Source: Membranipora membranacea (Eukaryota > Bryozoa > Gymnolaemata > Cheilostomatida > Membraniporidae). From it: 60,000 nt of DNA. The stretch lies in NCBI GenBank assembly GCA_914767715.1, contig OU612068.1:622001-682000 (forward strand), given 5' to 3'. The notes beneath the pieces were generated by a model that did not search any database, was not told where the DNA came from, and saw nothing but the letters and a program-made list of their open reading frames with translations. Each line of letters begins with the position of its first letter. Position 1 is the stretch's first letter. Positions 38,001-48,543 of the stretch are shown piece by piece. Both the position numbers and the translations under genes were made by a program.

Positions 38001-40111
38001 CGAGTGTCGCTCAGCATAATCAGGTGTCATCAGCATACTGAAACTGAGGGGATTGTATACAGTTATGAGCATATCTAAATATTACACTAGCTCTCTATAG
38101 ATAGTGAACATTCATAGCTCATATCACTGATATATTTAAGTACCTACTAATAGGGTAAACATATGGAGGCTAGGAGCGGTTACTTAGCCTAATGCTCATG
38201 GTGATTGCGGTTGACAGTTTTCTGAAATATGTTCAGCCTACAAAAAACTCCTACTTGGTCAGCTTTGATACCATAATTTTTGAACCTGTAAACACAGCCT
38301 CCTTTCCATTGCTAGTACATAATCCCCGATACAACTCGGTGTAAAGTTATCGATTCACTTTGTTGTCATATTGCAGGCCATCACAAAAACATAATCTCTT
38401 CTCCTATTTTTATTGAAGCCTTTTCTGACAGATTTTATATTCAAGCGTCTCCTATGTCTGATAATCTAGCCAATACGTCACTCTATACTCTATAGTAACA
38501 CTAGGCCTACTTCTCATTGGGTTTTGTTATATATATACTTTTATTGTCAAACTACAATCATCTTGAGGGGTGTTTTTCATGCAGTTGTGATGTTGGCAGA
38601 GTTTTAATATCAGTCTGTGTGTATCTCTTGTTTGTATACACACAATGTAGATAGGTGTAATATTTCCCTACTCAAATAGAATACATACTACAAAGGCCAT
38701 CATAACATAAAATATTTATTAAGGCGCTATATATATGAATTGTATTCTCTATCTGCCAAGCTTCAGGTTAAGAATTAAAAGTCCAAGCCGAAATTTTGAG
38801 TACTAGTATCTAAAATTTTCTAATGAGATTTGCAAATCATTTCCGAATTCTCCTGTCTTTATTAGACCTTCACTAATAGACTGATTTATAGTATTATGGG
38901 CATTTAGTCTGAATACGAACTAGCTCAGCTCGTTCAGTGGTTAGCGCAGCGATTTTCAAAGTAATCCATTTTATATTTCAATTTATGTGTTTGGACGTGA
39001 TTCTGAACATGAATTAGAATGAGCGATGCCATACTGAAGCAAATTATCACCATCAAATCGCACATATTATTGCTCACTTGGTCTTTCAATTAGACAATTT
39101 CGTTCCCAAATCGCTCACTCTGAATATATATAGTTCTATCAATGAGCGAGCGATTTGTTTGTGAGCGAGACCCTAGCAGGTCTCGCTCAATCACTGAGTG
39201 ATCGATCAGATTATGATTTTGGCTTTCTAAAATTGAAATACCCCCAGGCTTGAGAGTAGTTTCATTAACAAGTACTGGGATGCAATATCAGTCAATACAT
39301 GATATATATCACATGGCTACTGCAAAACCTGGGTCTCCAGCAATGCTTGACTGGCCTCCTTCTTTTGGATGGTTTGTACTTTATCAAAACGACAAAGTCA
39401 GGATGGAGAGGGAGGGGCATATTGTGCTAAAATTGTGTCCGCTAAATGGCCATCCGCCTCATGTCTCTGCAAAAGAGCCATCTGCTTATGACAAATAGCC
39501 ATCAGGCAGTGCTAACTGGCCATCCATTTCACCTTGTATCAATCTCAAAATGTGACTGTCACAAACCCATTCGGATGCCTATTAAGCAACCGCCGGATGT
39601 CCACATGGCATCCGGTTGTTGCCAAATAAGCGTCCGGTTGGCACTCGGGCATCCGGATGGGTATGTAGCTTGGATGATGTCCGAGCGGCAACCGCTGGAT
39701 GCCACGCGGACATCCGGCGGTTGTTTAATACGCAGCAGGGCAGAGGTCCAGGATACTCAGCTTTTGCAGAAGATCTGTGATATATATATAGTATATATAC
39801 ATTTATTTAATCTTAATCTTATAATAACGATTGAATTGATATATTTAATATAATATATCCTGGCTAGGGTCCGGGGAGTCCTGATCTGATCAAGGAGCTT
39901 CCCTGTTACTCTTGATTTGATAAACTCCTTGATAATATCAAGGACCTTGATATATATATATATATAATATATCAATTATTTATTTATGTACTAACTCAAC
40001 TCAACAGACAACTGCCTAACTTACTAAAAACTCACCAGTGTAATCTGTGGTCTTCACTGCTGTTATCAACAGAACCACAAGCAATGCCAGTAAGTGGAAG
40101 TTATTCATCAT
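35072..40111 (-). CDS. Cys-rich type I membrane protein with two cytoplasmic PPxY motifs, five exons
   Basis: Exons (in transcript order) 40111-40036, 37709-37420, 37090-36931, 36330-36223 and 35319-35072 join with matching phases (1, 0, 1, 1) to give 293 residues. Residues 1-20 form a signal peptide (MMNNFHLLALLVVLLITA). The ectodomain (about 21-177) has six cysteines in its first third (27, 34, 35, 63, 79, 82) and an N-glycosylation site (NYS), then a Ser/Thr/Val-rich part suggesting beta strands. One membrane segment (about 179-201, IIVGITVPLVILFIVFNVVIY) is followed by a basic stop-transfer run (KLRQRRLALMR). The tail has PPSY (256-259) and PPAY (266-269), class I WW-domain ligands typical of NEDD4-family recruitment, and an acidic end. 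The layout recalls Shisa-type adaptors, but the cysteine pattern is different. I do not recognise the family. Role in endosomal sorting or ubiquitination is inference. Confidence 0.8.
37341..37412. repeat. 20 bp tandem repeat adjoining the exon 2 donor of the PPxY gene
   Basis: Unit CTACAGTGGTAACCTCACCA, three full copies and a partial one. It lies in intron 2 (transcript sense) starting about 8 bases past the GTG|GTAAGT donor. In transcript sense each unit contains GGTGAGGT or a variant, a donor-like string. Confidence 0.9.
38915..38960 (+). repeat. tRNA A-box-like relic (possible SINE head)
   Basis: TAGCTCAGCTCGTTCAGTGG followed by TTAGCGCAGCG resembles the D arm of a tRNA or tRNA-derived SINE with a short insertion. 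I found no B box (GGTTCGANTCC) downstream, so it is at most a fragment. It lies in intron 1 of the PPxY gene. Downstream, GAGCGAGACC/GGTCTCGCTC (about 39163-39188) forms a perfect 10 bp hairpin. Confidence 0.3.
39566..39729. mobile_element. GC-rich foldback element with nested inverted repeats
   Basis: Left arm 39581-39623 pairs with right arm 39686-39729 (ATTAAGCAACCGCCGGATGT against its near-perfect complement). An additional pair, CCCATTCGGATGCC (39566) with GGCATCCGGATGGG (39648), is interleaved. CATCCGG/CCGGATG recurs about seven times. It is unusually CpG-rich for this window. It lies in intron 1 of the PPxY gene. No clear target-site duplication was seen. Confidence 0.65.
39775..39975. 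repeat. TA-rich low-complexity block with small hairpins
   Basis: Two TA dinucleotide tracts (about 39780-39798 and 39951-39968) flank short palindromes such as CCTTGATAATATCAAGG. It lies in intron 1 of the PPxY gene. Confidence 0.7.
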
Positions 40112-41070
40112 TGTGTGTTTGAGTGCTAAGATAAAACTGTAAGCGATCCACAAAATTTTCAGCAGCAAAAAATCTAAAAAGTAGCAGCCCCTGTCAGCCC
40201 TTCCTTCATAATCTAGGGTTTTTTAGTTATTAGTTTCACTTCTTTGTGAAGTATTATGGTTTCTATACAGTTTCATTCTAGATAAGCCAATGAGAGTAGA
40301 TGAAACAGAATAACAATCCAATAAAGAAGTAGTATGCAATAAATATACTTAGTCTAAATCCTTACAATTTTGAGGAAAAATGTTCGAGGAGCTCTTTAGC
40401 GTCACTCATTTTATGATTATTTGATATAGTTTGCAATGAGATGTACATAAAGGTATGTATTAGAATCAGTGTTTCTATTAGAAAAACTACCTAACAGATC
40501 AATTTAGTGCAGACATTTGAAGTAAGCTTAGCAGGAGGACATTACAAACTCTTCAATTGTTTTATAGTGGTAGCTAATGACATTGACACCATACCTTGAC
40601 CATAAATATCAAGTGTTGTGGATATTAATCACATCACAGGTGCACTGCAGCTTATGCAATTCAAGTTCAAATACATTACAGATGTGATTGATCAGGATCT
40701 CCCTGAATTTATTCATGTATGTATAAATAAGAATTAATAAGAAGATAAATAATAATAATTACACAAGAAGTAGGCGCTACAAAGGATTTTTTCAAAATGT
40801 TCCAATCATGAAAATAAATACATGGTTGGAATCACATAGATAAGTATGTGACAATAATAATTAACAGTGGGTATATTTTGATGGATGCAAATCTTTCCCT
40901 TCTCTTCTGACTCTGTCTCTCAACAGGCATGCCGCTGCCGCTTGCTCAAGATGAGCCAGTACTGCCAGAACGATACTCTAATATAAATGAATCGCTTGTA
41001 AAATAATAATAATAATGCTCTCACTTGTAATTGAAAGGCTTGCTGTAGTTCGTAGTAGCTGATATCGATT
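40112..41070. promoter_or_regulatory. Shared divergent upstream region of the PPxY and coiled-coil genes
   Basis: About 960 bp between two divergent start codons (40111 on the minus strand, 41071 on the plus strand), so both promoters must lie here or in unseen upstream exons. I see no clear TATA box or CpG island. A short AAT trinucleotide run lies near 41006. Confidence 0.4.
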
Positions 41071-44000
41071 ATGGAATCTTCTCAGTATGGCAACTCAAGT
41101 GAAAAAGAGACGCAAATGTTCTCAGGCTTTGAAATTCTTATTCAGAATATTGGTGAGTACGGCATTAAATTGACTAAGTAGGCATATGTATGTATGTAGG
41201 TTTGTATTTTTGTTCCTCCTAAATCAACAGTGCGATGTACCGGAGTGAATTCCACTAGAAAAAAAGAGTTAGTCAGTGAAATACACAGCAGTAAAATATA
41301 AAATGATAAAAATGGTTACCAAAGATTTTTAAAAAAAAGTACTTCGTAGCTTTTCGGTCCGACAGCGGGGTATCTGGGTGGCGAGTGACACCCGAGTCTG
41401 TCGCCCACTCTTCCTTATTATTAGCTTGTTGAGTGGGTGTCCCTCATCATTGAGAATATTGGACATGGTGTTTTGTGTTAGGTGAGCTATAAACTCTGTG
41501 ATGTATGGCATCTGATAATGGCGTACGGCATCTCCATGGTGCATATCACTGTTGATTACCTTCATCGCTCGCCTTTCTATCTGTATCACCTTCTCCAGAG
41601 ACCGCTCGGTAATAAGGTCGTAGGCCTAAGTACTCAACTCGACTAAGTGTAACGGTGACAGGCAACTTAATGAATTTATCTAGTTCTTAATTTTTATTAT
41701 GCAGCAATCTGAACAATAATAAGAAACTACAATCATAAGACCCTACATTATATATCCATACACTTCTTAGGGAGTGTAAATAACTGCAAAATCACATTGT
41801 TCATCCAAAACCAGTTATCTAAATAACCTGTCAGTAAACCTTTATTTGACAAACTCTGGTTCTCCCTTTTATTAGTGAGAGAAAACAACATCAAGAAGAG
41901 TCTTATCGAGAGAAAGAAGTTTCAGGCAGATGGTAAGAACTTTATTAGTTCCTGTTGTAAGCATTGTATGTGTTAACATTAAAATTGTGTTGCTATTTGA
42001 GACCTCAGTAATTATCAGCAATTTAGCGAGCTGCAGAAGAAAATGATGACATTAACTGAGATCGCAGTTTGACAGTTATGCTTCATTTTGTGACTGTATC
42101 AATTAGCCATTTCACACACGGGTTGACTTAATTGTCATTTTAATTTAGAGCTTAAAAAAGACTGTGCGGATAAATCCACGAGGATGAATTATCTCCGATC
42201 ACAAATCGGCTTAAAACAAGAAGAGATGAGGCAGATAACTCAGTCTGCTACCCTGAGGAGATCTAATCTGGACAGGTCTGTATCTACCTGTCAGCAGGGA
42301 GGGTATAGGTTTTCAGTTGTATAATAGGACTGAGAAGAGAGAAAACAGCTTTTTCCAGTTTTTTTATGAGACACAACAACTCAGAGTTCTTTTCTTTTTT
42401 TAATGTACTAAGCCTAATGTTATCGTTGAAGACAGTTTTGTGAGCTTTGATTTAGGCCTCCATTTGGAGTTGTTCTCTCTCCAGTTTGGTACTTTTAACC
42501 CACACCGCATAGAAAAAACATGCTGAAAAGAGGGTTATCTTGCGAGCCGCTGATGTTAGGATAAAAACGATTTTTTATTCAGAATCTGCACCATTGAAAA
42601 CTGATAGGGACATAGTTTGGGAAATAATTTTGGTATTTGGATAGTCAATTATATCAATTTCTGCCAGTTTTGCGGACAGATTTCATGGAATTTTTCATGA
42701 ATTTTGTCACTGTAATTAAGATTTTATCAACATTCAAGCCTCCAATGATTTGCAAACCCTGTCTCACAGGGTTTTCAATGGTGCAGATTCTGAATCAAAA
42801 ATCATTTTTTATCCTAACATAAGCGGTTTTCAAGATAACCCTCTTTCAGCACGTTTTTCCTATGCGGTGTGGGTTAAAGTACCAAACTGGAGAGAGGACA
42901 ACTCCGAATTGAGGCATAAATCGGAGCTCAGAAAACTGTCTATTGCAATGATAGATGGTTTGAAATACATACATATATGCATATATCACATCCTCCTGCT
43001 TTTCAATCCAAGCGAAGTTTTCATTACCCATGACCTATCATATGCCTCATTCAGTTTATTTGCAAGTTCTGCCAGGGGTGTTCATTGGCATTTATTGAAC
43101 AATGATACGGGATCATTATATTTAATTATTGGTAATGTAAATTTTAGTTTTAGCACTTCACATGGTTTAGAGTTGTACATGTTACAAAGGAAAATAACTC
43201 CTTTGTAATATTAAAGCTTCATTCACAGTTATTTTATGCATTCAGACTTACGCAGCATATTAAGCTGCTGGATGAGCATGATGCGTCACTGAAAAGGCAA
43301 CTCACTATAAAAAAGCTCGAGACAAGACGAAGGAAGTGAGTCTGCTACAAACTTTCATTTCAAGCAAGCACTGTGTCCTAAAAGATTAGCAAATATTTTG
43401 ACTATCCCTCTTTTTATACAAAGAGATTATCCATGATCTTGTATTAACTCGTTCTACAATTACCAACCTGATATTTTTTTAGATTTAATGACATTTGTCA
43501 TATAAATAAGAGAAATCAGTCTGAGGCTGTAATCTGAGACTGCTGTAGTCCCCGACTGTATTCTCAGTCTATAATCTGATCTTCATGTAAATCACACTTT
43601 TTACTGTTTAGAGAGAAGCTTGAATACCTCTATACCACAGCTGTGGACTCAAAGACAAAACAGAGAGAGATATACTCATCCATACCTCTAATGGTTGATC
43701 TTACTAATATAACGGATAACCAGACAGAGACTGATGGTACTGCTGCTTGTCCTAATGTGATACCTATTAGACACAGTGAGTGTGGTTTGTATGTAGAATC
43801 GCTGTGACAGGTTTTAGTATTTACATTTACAGCGTACACTTGTTTCACTCCACAGATCTTGTCACTTTTGTCTGAACCAAAGTGTTCGAGTTGTATTATC
43901 ATACACCACTATATATAAATCATCACTGTACCTGTAAAAATATAGCAGAGAAAGTCAAGGTCATCTTCTCTACGCGACAAATGTATTTCGTCTCCAGGGC

Positions 44001-46051
44001 AAAGTGATGTTTTATACCAAATTTATCGACAGTTAACCAGTTGATATACATTCATATCATGCTTTGATTGACTTACTTTTATAACTAGTTGAGGAGACTG
44101 AATCGGTCCTGGAAGATAATGCTGCAAAAGCATATGATTCTACTGAGCAAGAAATGACTGATGACTGTATTGGCCACCATTCTGTTCAAGGTAAGATTTT
44201 TGTGCACTACCTCTGAGTGCGCAACTAAGTTGGTGCACAATTTTATAGCCGATAGTTATAAGCAAATTCATAACAGAACTTTAGAATCTAGACAGGTCTT
44301 ACTGGAGCGACGGGAAACAAACACCAAATTAAATATGAGTTTTATGTCAGTTATTTACTTTAGAATGAGTCTTGCAATGCAGGGCTCTGTTTTCATTTTT
44401 GGTACAAAGTTGGACGGCTGGAGTTTTTATTTGTCCTGTTTCTATTTGGTGACGTCATACCTCATGAATATATGGCTCCTTTCTTGTTCGTCTGATTATC
44501 GAATTCTTGAAAAACAAGAATAATGAGAGTACCTCCTTCAAATGATGATGGTTGACAGTGGGTTATATCCAAGGAGATACCTGCCTCTTTGGAGTGTTAC
44601 ATCAATGAACTAGTTCATTGGTTACAAATACTACTTTAGAATACAAGGGTATCAAAGATTTAGAGTCGTCTACCATTCCTAAAGATGAGTCCGCGGAACT
44701 GCATACGACTACAGGCATCGACTCAAGCTTTGAATTGAGGGCACCTGAGAGAGAAGCAGCAGTCCATCCAGCCTTGACACCCATTATCAGAGATACTGCT
44801 GAGATTCAGACCGGTACTAACCCTAAAACACCAGAACCTCTACAGCACACAGGTGTGGGCAGCCCTTCATATGGGCTCAGCCCGGACCCTCAACCAGATC
44901 TCCAGTATTCAGATCCTGATCTCAACCCTAACACTGAACTTCACAAAGAGCTGAACAATGAGGAGCCTGAGTCTACATCGCTCAGTCAGAGTGAGGAGAG
45001 TCAGGAGAGAGCTGGGAGTGTTGTATCAGATCTTAACATATCTACAGAGCAAACAGGTGAGTTTTACTTCTTTCTACAGCTCCTTACTACAGCTTCTAAT
45101 TATGGTCCCTGTATTATGTTGTAGTTGGCGCTATTATAAACAAATATCAACTGCAAAATATTTTTCGGAGCAATCGAACTTTTCCTAGTTTTACCTTGTT
45201 GGAGGAACTTGACACATTACATCATATTTATATGGACATGTCTTAAAAACAGATGGTTTGATGTATTTTTTGTATGAAAATATACTCTGCGGCTACCTCA
45301 ATACCGAAACTTATAAATCTTATAAAAGAAAAGAACCTACTTAAAACATGATTTTTTCTTGGATGTAGGCCTAGATAACTCGACAACAGAAATTCCTCTG
45401 GATAGCCCTATGTCCTGTGTAAGGAGTGAAGGCTGCAGTGATACTGAGATCACATCACCTTACTCAGGTCCAGATTTCTTCTGTGGGGGTGTTTCTGATA
45501 TATCTCCAGCCAATCAAGGCAAAACTAATGGTAATCATCAATCCTATAATTTAATTACTTTCATAAAGTTGTATGCTCGTTACAGTAGAGAGGACAACTC
45601 ATAATGATAACCAACAATGTTCATACATTTATCACACAATAAGATGAGCCGGGCTTTTATGTGTTTGTATATGGGAATACCAACACCACAAAATGACATC
45701 ATCTTATGTGTATGTTTCCTAAAACTGATATATACAACTTTCTTTATCCTGTACCCTACCCTACCCTACCCTACCCTACCCTACCCTACCCTACCCTACC
45801 CTACCCTTCCCTACCCTTCCCTACCCTTCCCTAACCCTACCTGCTACCATCATCACCCCCATTAACCAGACTGGCGAGCTAAACCAAGTTGTCACTTTTT
45901 TGTAGCTGGATTTTTCACTGGATGGGATAACGAAGCCAACACAGGAGACAATGCAGAGAGTAATCAGATATTTAACCACTTGTTTGGTGAGACATCAGAT
46001 GGTGATGGAGAAGGCAGTAAGACTGGTCAGTCATTCTTCGGCCTGTTCTAA
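41071..46051 (+). CDS. Coiled-coil protein with acidic middle and C-terminal FFGLF, unrecognised, nine exons
   Basis: Exons 41071-41152, 41876-41932, 42149-42275, 43246-43335, 43612-43775, 44089-44190, 44640-45056, 45369-45530 and 45906-46051 join in agreeing phases (1,1,2,2,1,1,1,1) to give 448 residues. Residues about 28-135 are Lys/Glu/Arg/Leu-rich with heptad-like spacing (NNIKKSLIERKKFQAD, HIKLLDEHDASLKRQL), predicted as a long coiled coil. Residues about 145-400 are acidic, Ser/Thr/Pro-rich and probably disordered. The last 48 residues contain three aromatic clusters (GFFTGWDN, FNHLFGE, SFFGLF at the very end), likely a short binding motif. No enzyme signature, signal peptide or membrane segment. 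AATAAA at 46221 is a plausible poly(A) signal. The layout is loosely like the meiotic protein SIX6OS1 or centrosomal coiled-coil proteins, but I cannot assign it. A decayed copy of exons 7-8 lies at 51.8-54.5 kb. Confidence 0.85.
41329..41625 (-). pseudogene. Non-LTR retrotransposon reverse-transcriptase C-terminal relic
   Basis: A minus-strand open stretch of about 98 codons resembles the segment after the RT catalytic core in Jockey/CR1-like LINEs: a basic IERRAMKVI block (compare the usual VQRRA-x-x-I), then a region ending NKLIIRKSGRQTR and a Cys-Arg-Thr block (IPRCRTEKLRSTFF) before a stop. No catalytic motif is included and the upstream part ends at a TAG, so it is a dead 5'-truncated fragment. 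It sits antisense in intron 1 of the coiled-coil gene. Confidence 0.65.
42421..42955. mobile_element. Foldback/MITE in intron 3 of the coiled-coil gene (family copy A)
   Basis: Two arms of roughly 190 bp, inverted and imperfect. Left arm motifs GGAGTTGTTCTCTCTCCAGT and AGAGGGTTATCTTG are mirrored on the right as ACTGGAGAGAGGACAACTCC and CAAGATAACCCTCT. The spacer contains TTTCTGCCAGTTTTGCGGAC. Related copies are at 59478-59905 (near full length) and 48768-48850 (one arm end). No coding capacity; target duplication not resolved. Confidence 0.8.
45752..45840. repeat. Pentamer array (CCCTA)n in intron 8 of the coiled-coil gene
   Basis: About 17 units of CTACC/CCCTA, the last few varying to CCCTTC. 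The complement is (GGGTA)n, i.e. G-triplets every five bases on the template strand, able in principle to form G-quadruplexes. Confidence 0.95.
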
Positions 46052-47324
46052 ATCGTCTTTATTGAACATTGATTAGGAGGTTTCTAGATTTGATTAGTTT
46101 TTATAGTTTTGTATTCTATGACAAATATTCTTATGTTTGATTGTTGAAATTTTGCTGTCATGGTTTCTTAAATTGGTATATAGTGTTGCTGCTTTTGTTA
46201 TTTGCAATCTGTTCTGTTTCAATAAAAACTACTCACTGGATATATGGAGTTCGCCTTTAATTTAGAAGATTAGTAGCCCGATTTGATGGTTTCGTCGTAG
46301 TGTCTCGTCTGATAACTGTTGTATTCAGTTACGCTGAAAACATAGTACAATCCCTATACGGTAATAACATGTGCAGACAAATCAAATCTAGACTTCCTAA
46401 AAGTCCCTACTGGCGCTGTAAGCCTTGTTGAGCTGCTGCTATTATCCTACCTCCAATTTGTTCCAACTAATGTTTATGGGAAAAAGAGACAGTTGATCAT
46501 CGATAACAAGATGGGCAACTTCTATGATCTTAAACATCCTCATCAGATGAAATCCTGATATATTCGATTTTGCATCTAGAAGACCTTGACTGTACTTATA
46601 CTGGATCATTGGAGGTAAACTCAAACCTCGAAATAGATTTGGAAATTGTGGGCGAGTGCAAAACGAAGGTTGAAAAATAAGCCTTATATGTATGCAATTA
46701 TAAGCGAATTATATGCAAAAAGCCTGCTTGAGTGTTATTGGTTCGGTGAAGAGGGGACAGCACCATCAATCTAACTGAAGGGTTATAACTATGAGCTATA
46801 TCAGACCCCAACCTTGTCGCGAACGCTGATCTATCACAACATTGATAAATAGGGGAAGTGGCATTTAGATAAGACAACTAATTGCACAGCATTTATAGTT
46901 TTGGTGAAAGAAAATCTGCGTATTCCTAGTTCCTTTATCTCTCAACCAAATTTACTGTCTTCTCACCAGTTCTGATACCTATTTGGACACATGAGACTAT
47001 ACCCATAACAGTGGGTGACAGCCACTAGAAACACAGGCTAATTGGCTAACATATGATCTTATTCTGAGCACTATCACCATACCCACTCAACACGGGTACC
47101 CAAAATATCTAAATTCATTCATCAGTAGATTCATATTAAGAAAGCTTCATCTAACTTGCTGATTTTGAGTCTAATTTCAATGGAAATTGGCAGCACTAAA
47201 GAAGGAATAATTATAAATACATTAAATTCTCCATGAACTTTTTCTTATTTCACTTATGATTTCGTTTATTTGTACTAGACAGTTTAAAAACTCAATGTTT
47301 GTTGAAATGCAAGTTCATACAGTG
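46052..47324. other. Spacer after the coiled-coil gene
   Basis: It contains the presumed 3' UTR (AATAAA at 46221-46226). No further gene was recognised up to the hAT element. Confidence 0.5.
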
Positions 47325-47634
47325 CATGGGCGTATATTCCGAAAAATCTGACCAACCACTTTTCACCCCAGACACAACTCGCGCGCAAAAATTTCGCAAT
47401 ATTTGACATTTTTATGGTTTTTCACCCATTTAATCCAATTTATACTCAGAAATGGGTGTTTTATATGGAAAGAGCATGAAAAAATACCCTTAGAAGATGT
47501 TTTAAGGATGAAAATCCGAAAAAAAATATTTAAAAAGAATTTTTTTCAAAAAAAAAAATTTAATTAATTTTTTTTTAATTCTAATCTTGAACCCACAACT
47601 TGTCGTGAGTCGTGGGTGGTAATATACGCCCATG
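47325..47634. mobile_element. hAT-type MITE, intact ends, 310 bp
   Basis: Perfect 14 bp terminal inverted repeats CATGGGCGTATATT / AATATACGCCCATG, flanked by a perfect 8 bp target duplication ATACAGTG (47317-47324 and 47635-47642). An 8 bp duplication and a CA-GGGCGTA-type end are hallmarks of hAT elements. The interior is A-rich with no coding capacity. Near the right end, ATCTTGA...ACCCACAAC matches the tRNA-like part of the related remnant at 31616. Confidence 0.92.
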
Positions 47635-47642
47635 ATACAGTG

Positions 47643-48010
47643 ACAAAAATCAATAAGTGGATGGCATCAGACCCTCGGAGGACATATTGCTGAGTGTGCG
47701 GCCTTCAGTTCTTCTGCTTTATCTTTTTGTGTAGGGTCTCTGACCAAGAACATTTCCACTGAAAAAGAAATATTACAAATCTATGTTAACTTCAAATCCT
47801 ATCATTTAGGTCCTAGTTCCTGTGACGGAAAAGGGAAGGGAATAAAACACCAACATAAATAAATCAATTATCTCATAGACTTCAAGACAATAAAAATCTA
47901 TTATTATCAAGGTTATGAGTTATCCCTATAAGGTAATACCTATGGATAGCAGTGAGCTGTTTGTGTGATGGTTTGATGAGGGTACTTCTATACACACGGT
48001 TTGTGGTGGT
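47643..48010. other. Spacer before the CAP gene fragment
   Basis: No supported feature. If the CAP gene continues (its tail after the CNYSP block is short), missing 3' exons would lie here or further left. Confidence 0.35.
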
Positions 48011-48543
48011 CTAGGTTAAAATTACAAACGATGGTGAGTAGTTACAGACAGCAATTGTGAAACTTCCACAATTTGTCTGTGCACAGCCAACTTTGTTACT
48101 TTTAGCCCAGGCCATCTGTGTGAAGTGTCCAAATGTACGAACATTACTAGATGTGATCACAGGCATGGTATTAGAGTTGTAATACCGTCTCTCATTCCAC
48201 CAGCCCAAGCCCACTAATATGTCATTCCAGCTATAATGACCTGCTGGTGCTCCCTTGAATAAATTGGAATTGATCAAATAATATCATCAATAACTAGGTT
48301 TTAAAAAAAAACTTTATATGCATAGTGTAAATAGAAAATCTAAATCCATCCCGTTGAATGTTGAAATCTGTAACTATTTGTCAAACTGCAGAAGAGGCAA
48401 AAACGTCTCACTTGTTGCTTCCTTATTTAAATACAGTTCAATAATATTAGTCAAGGCAATGAGTACTTACCAGTCCTATCGTGTACTAGTTGACATTTGT
48501 TTGCCGTAGCCTGTGCAGAATTAGCTAAACTTGTACTCCATCC
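48011..48543 (-). CDS. CAP-superfamily (CRISP/antigen 5/PR-1) protein, partial, at least two exons
   Basis: Secreted-type CAP domain fragment. The upstream visible exon, 48543-48471, encodes GWSTSLANSAQATANKCQL then VHDRT, matching the CAP helix with its conserved W...LA..AQ..A..C...H pattern. The downstream exon, from about 48249 to 48011, carries NDILVGLGWWNERRYYN, then FGHFTQMAWAKSNKVGCAQT and AVCNYSPS, the CAP1 (GHFTQxxW) and CAP2 (CNYSP) signatures. Phase 1 at the donor fits an acceptor before 48249. The His of HFTQ and the His after the Cys are two residues of the CAP cavity; the usual GEN(L/I) block is not obvious. The 5' exon with signal peptide was not found upstream, and the C terminus stops soon after CNYSP, so the gene is incomplete as seen or partly degenerate. 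Confidence 0.75.

Noticed and set aside
42637-43208. Open frames inside intron 3 of the coiled-coil gene
   Set aside because: They run across a foldback transposon and the intron; the exon chain skips them with consistent phases.
44161-44523. 120-codon open frame after exon 6
   Set aside because: It overlaps exon 6 in another frame and then runs through intron 6; the phase-consistent donor after 44190 explains the exon.
45752-45840. Interstitial telomere or CRISPR-like array
   Set aside because: The unit is CCCTA (five bases), not TTAGGG, there are no spacers, and it lies inside an intron; simple repeat expansion explains it.
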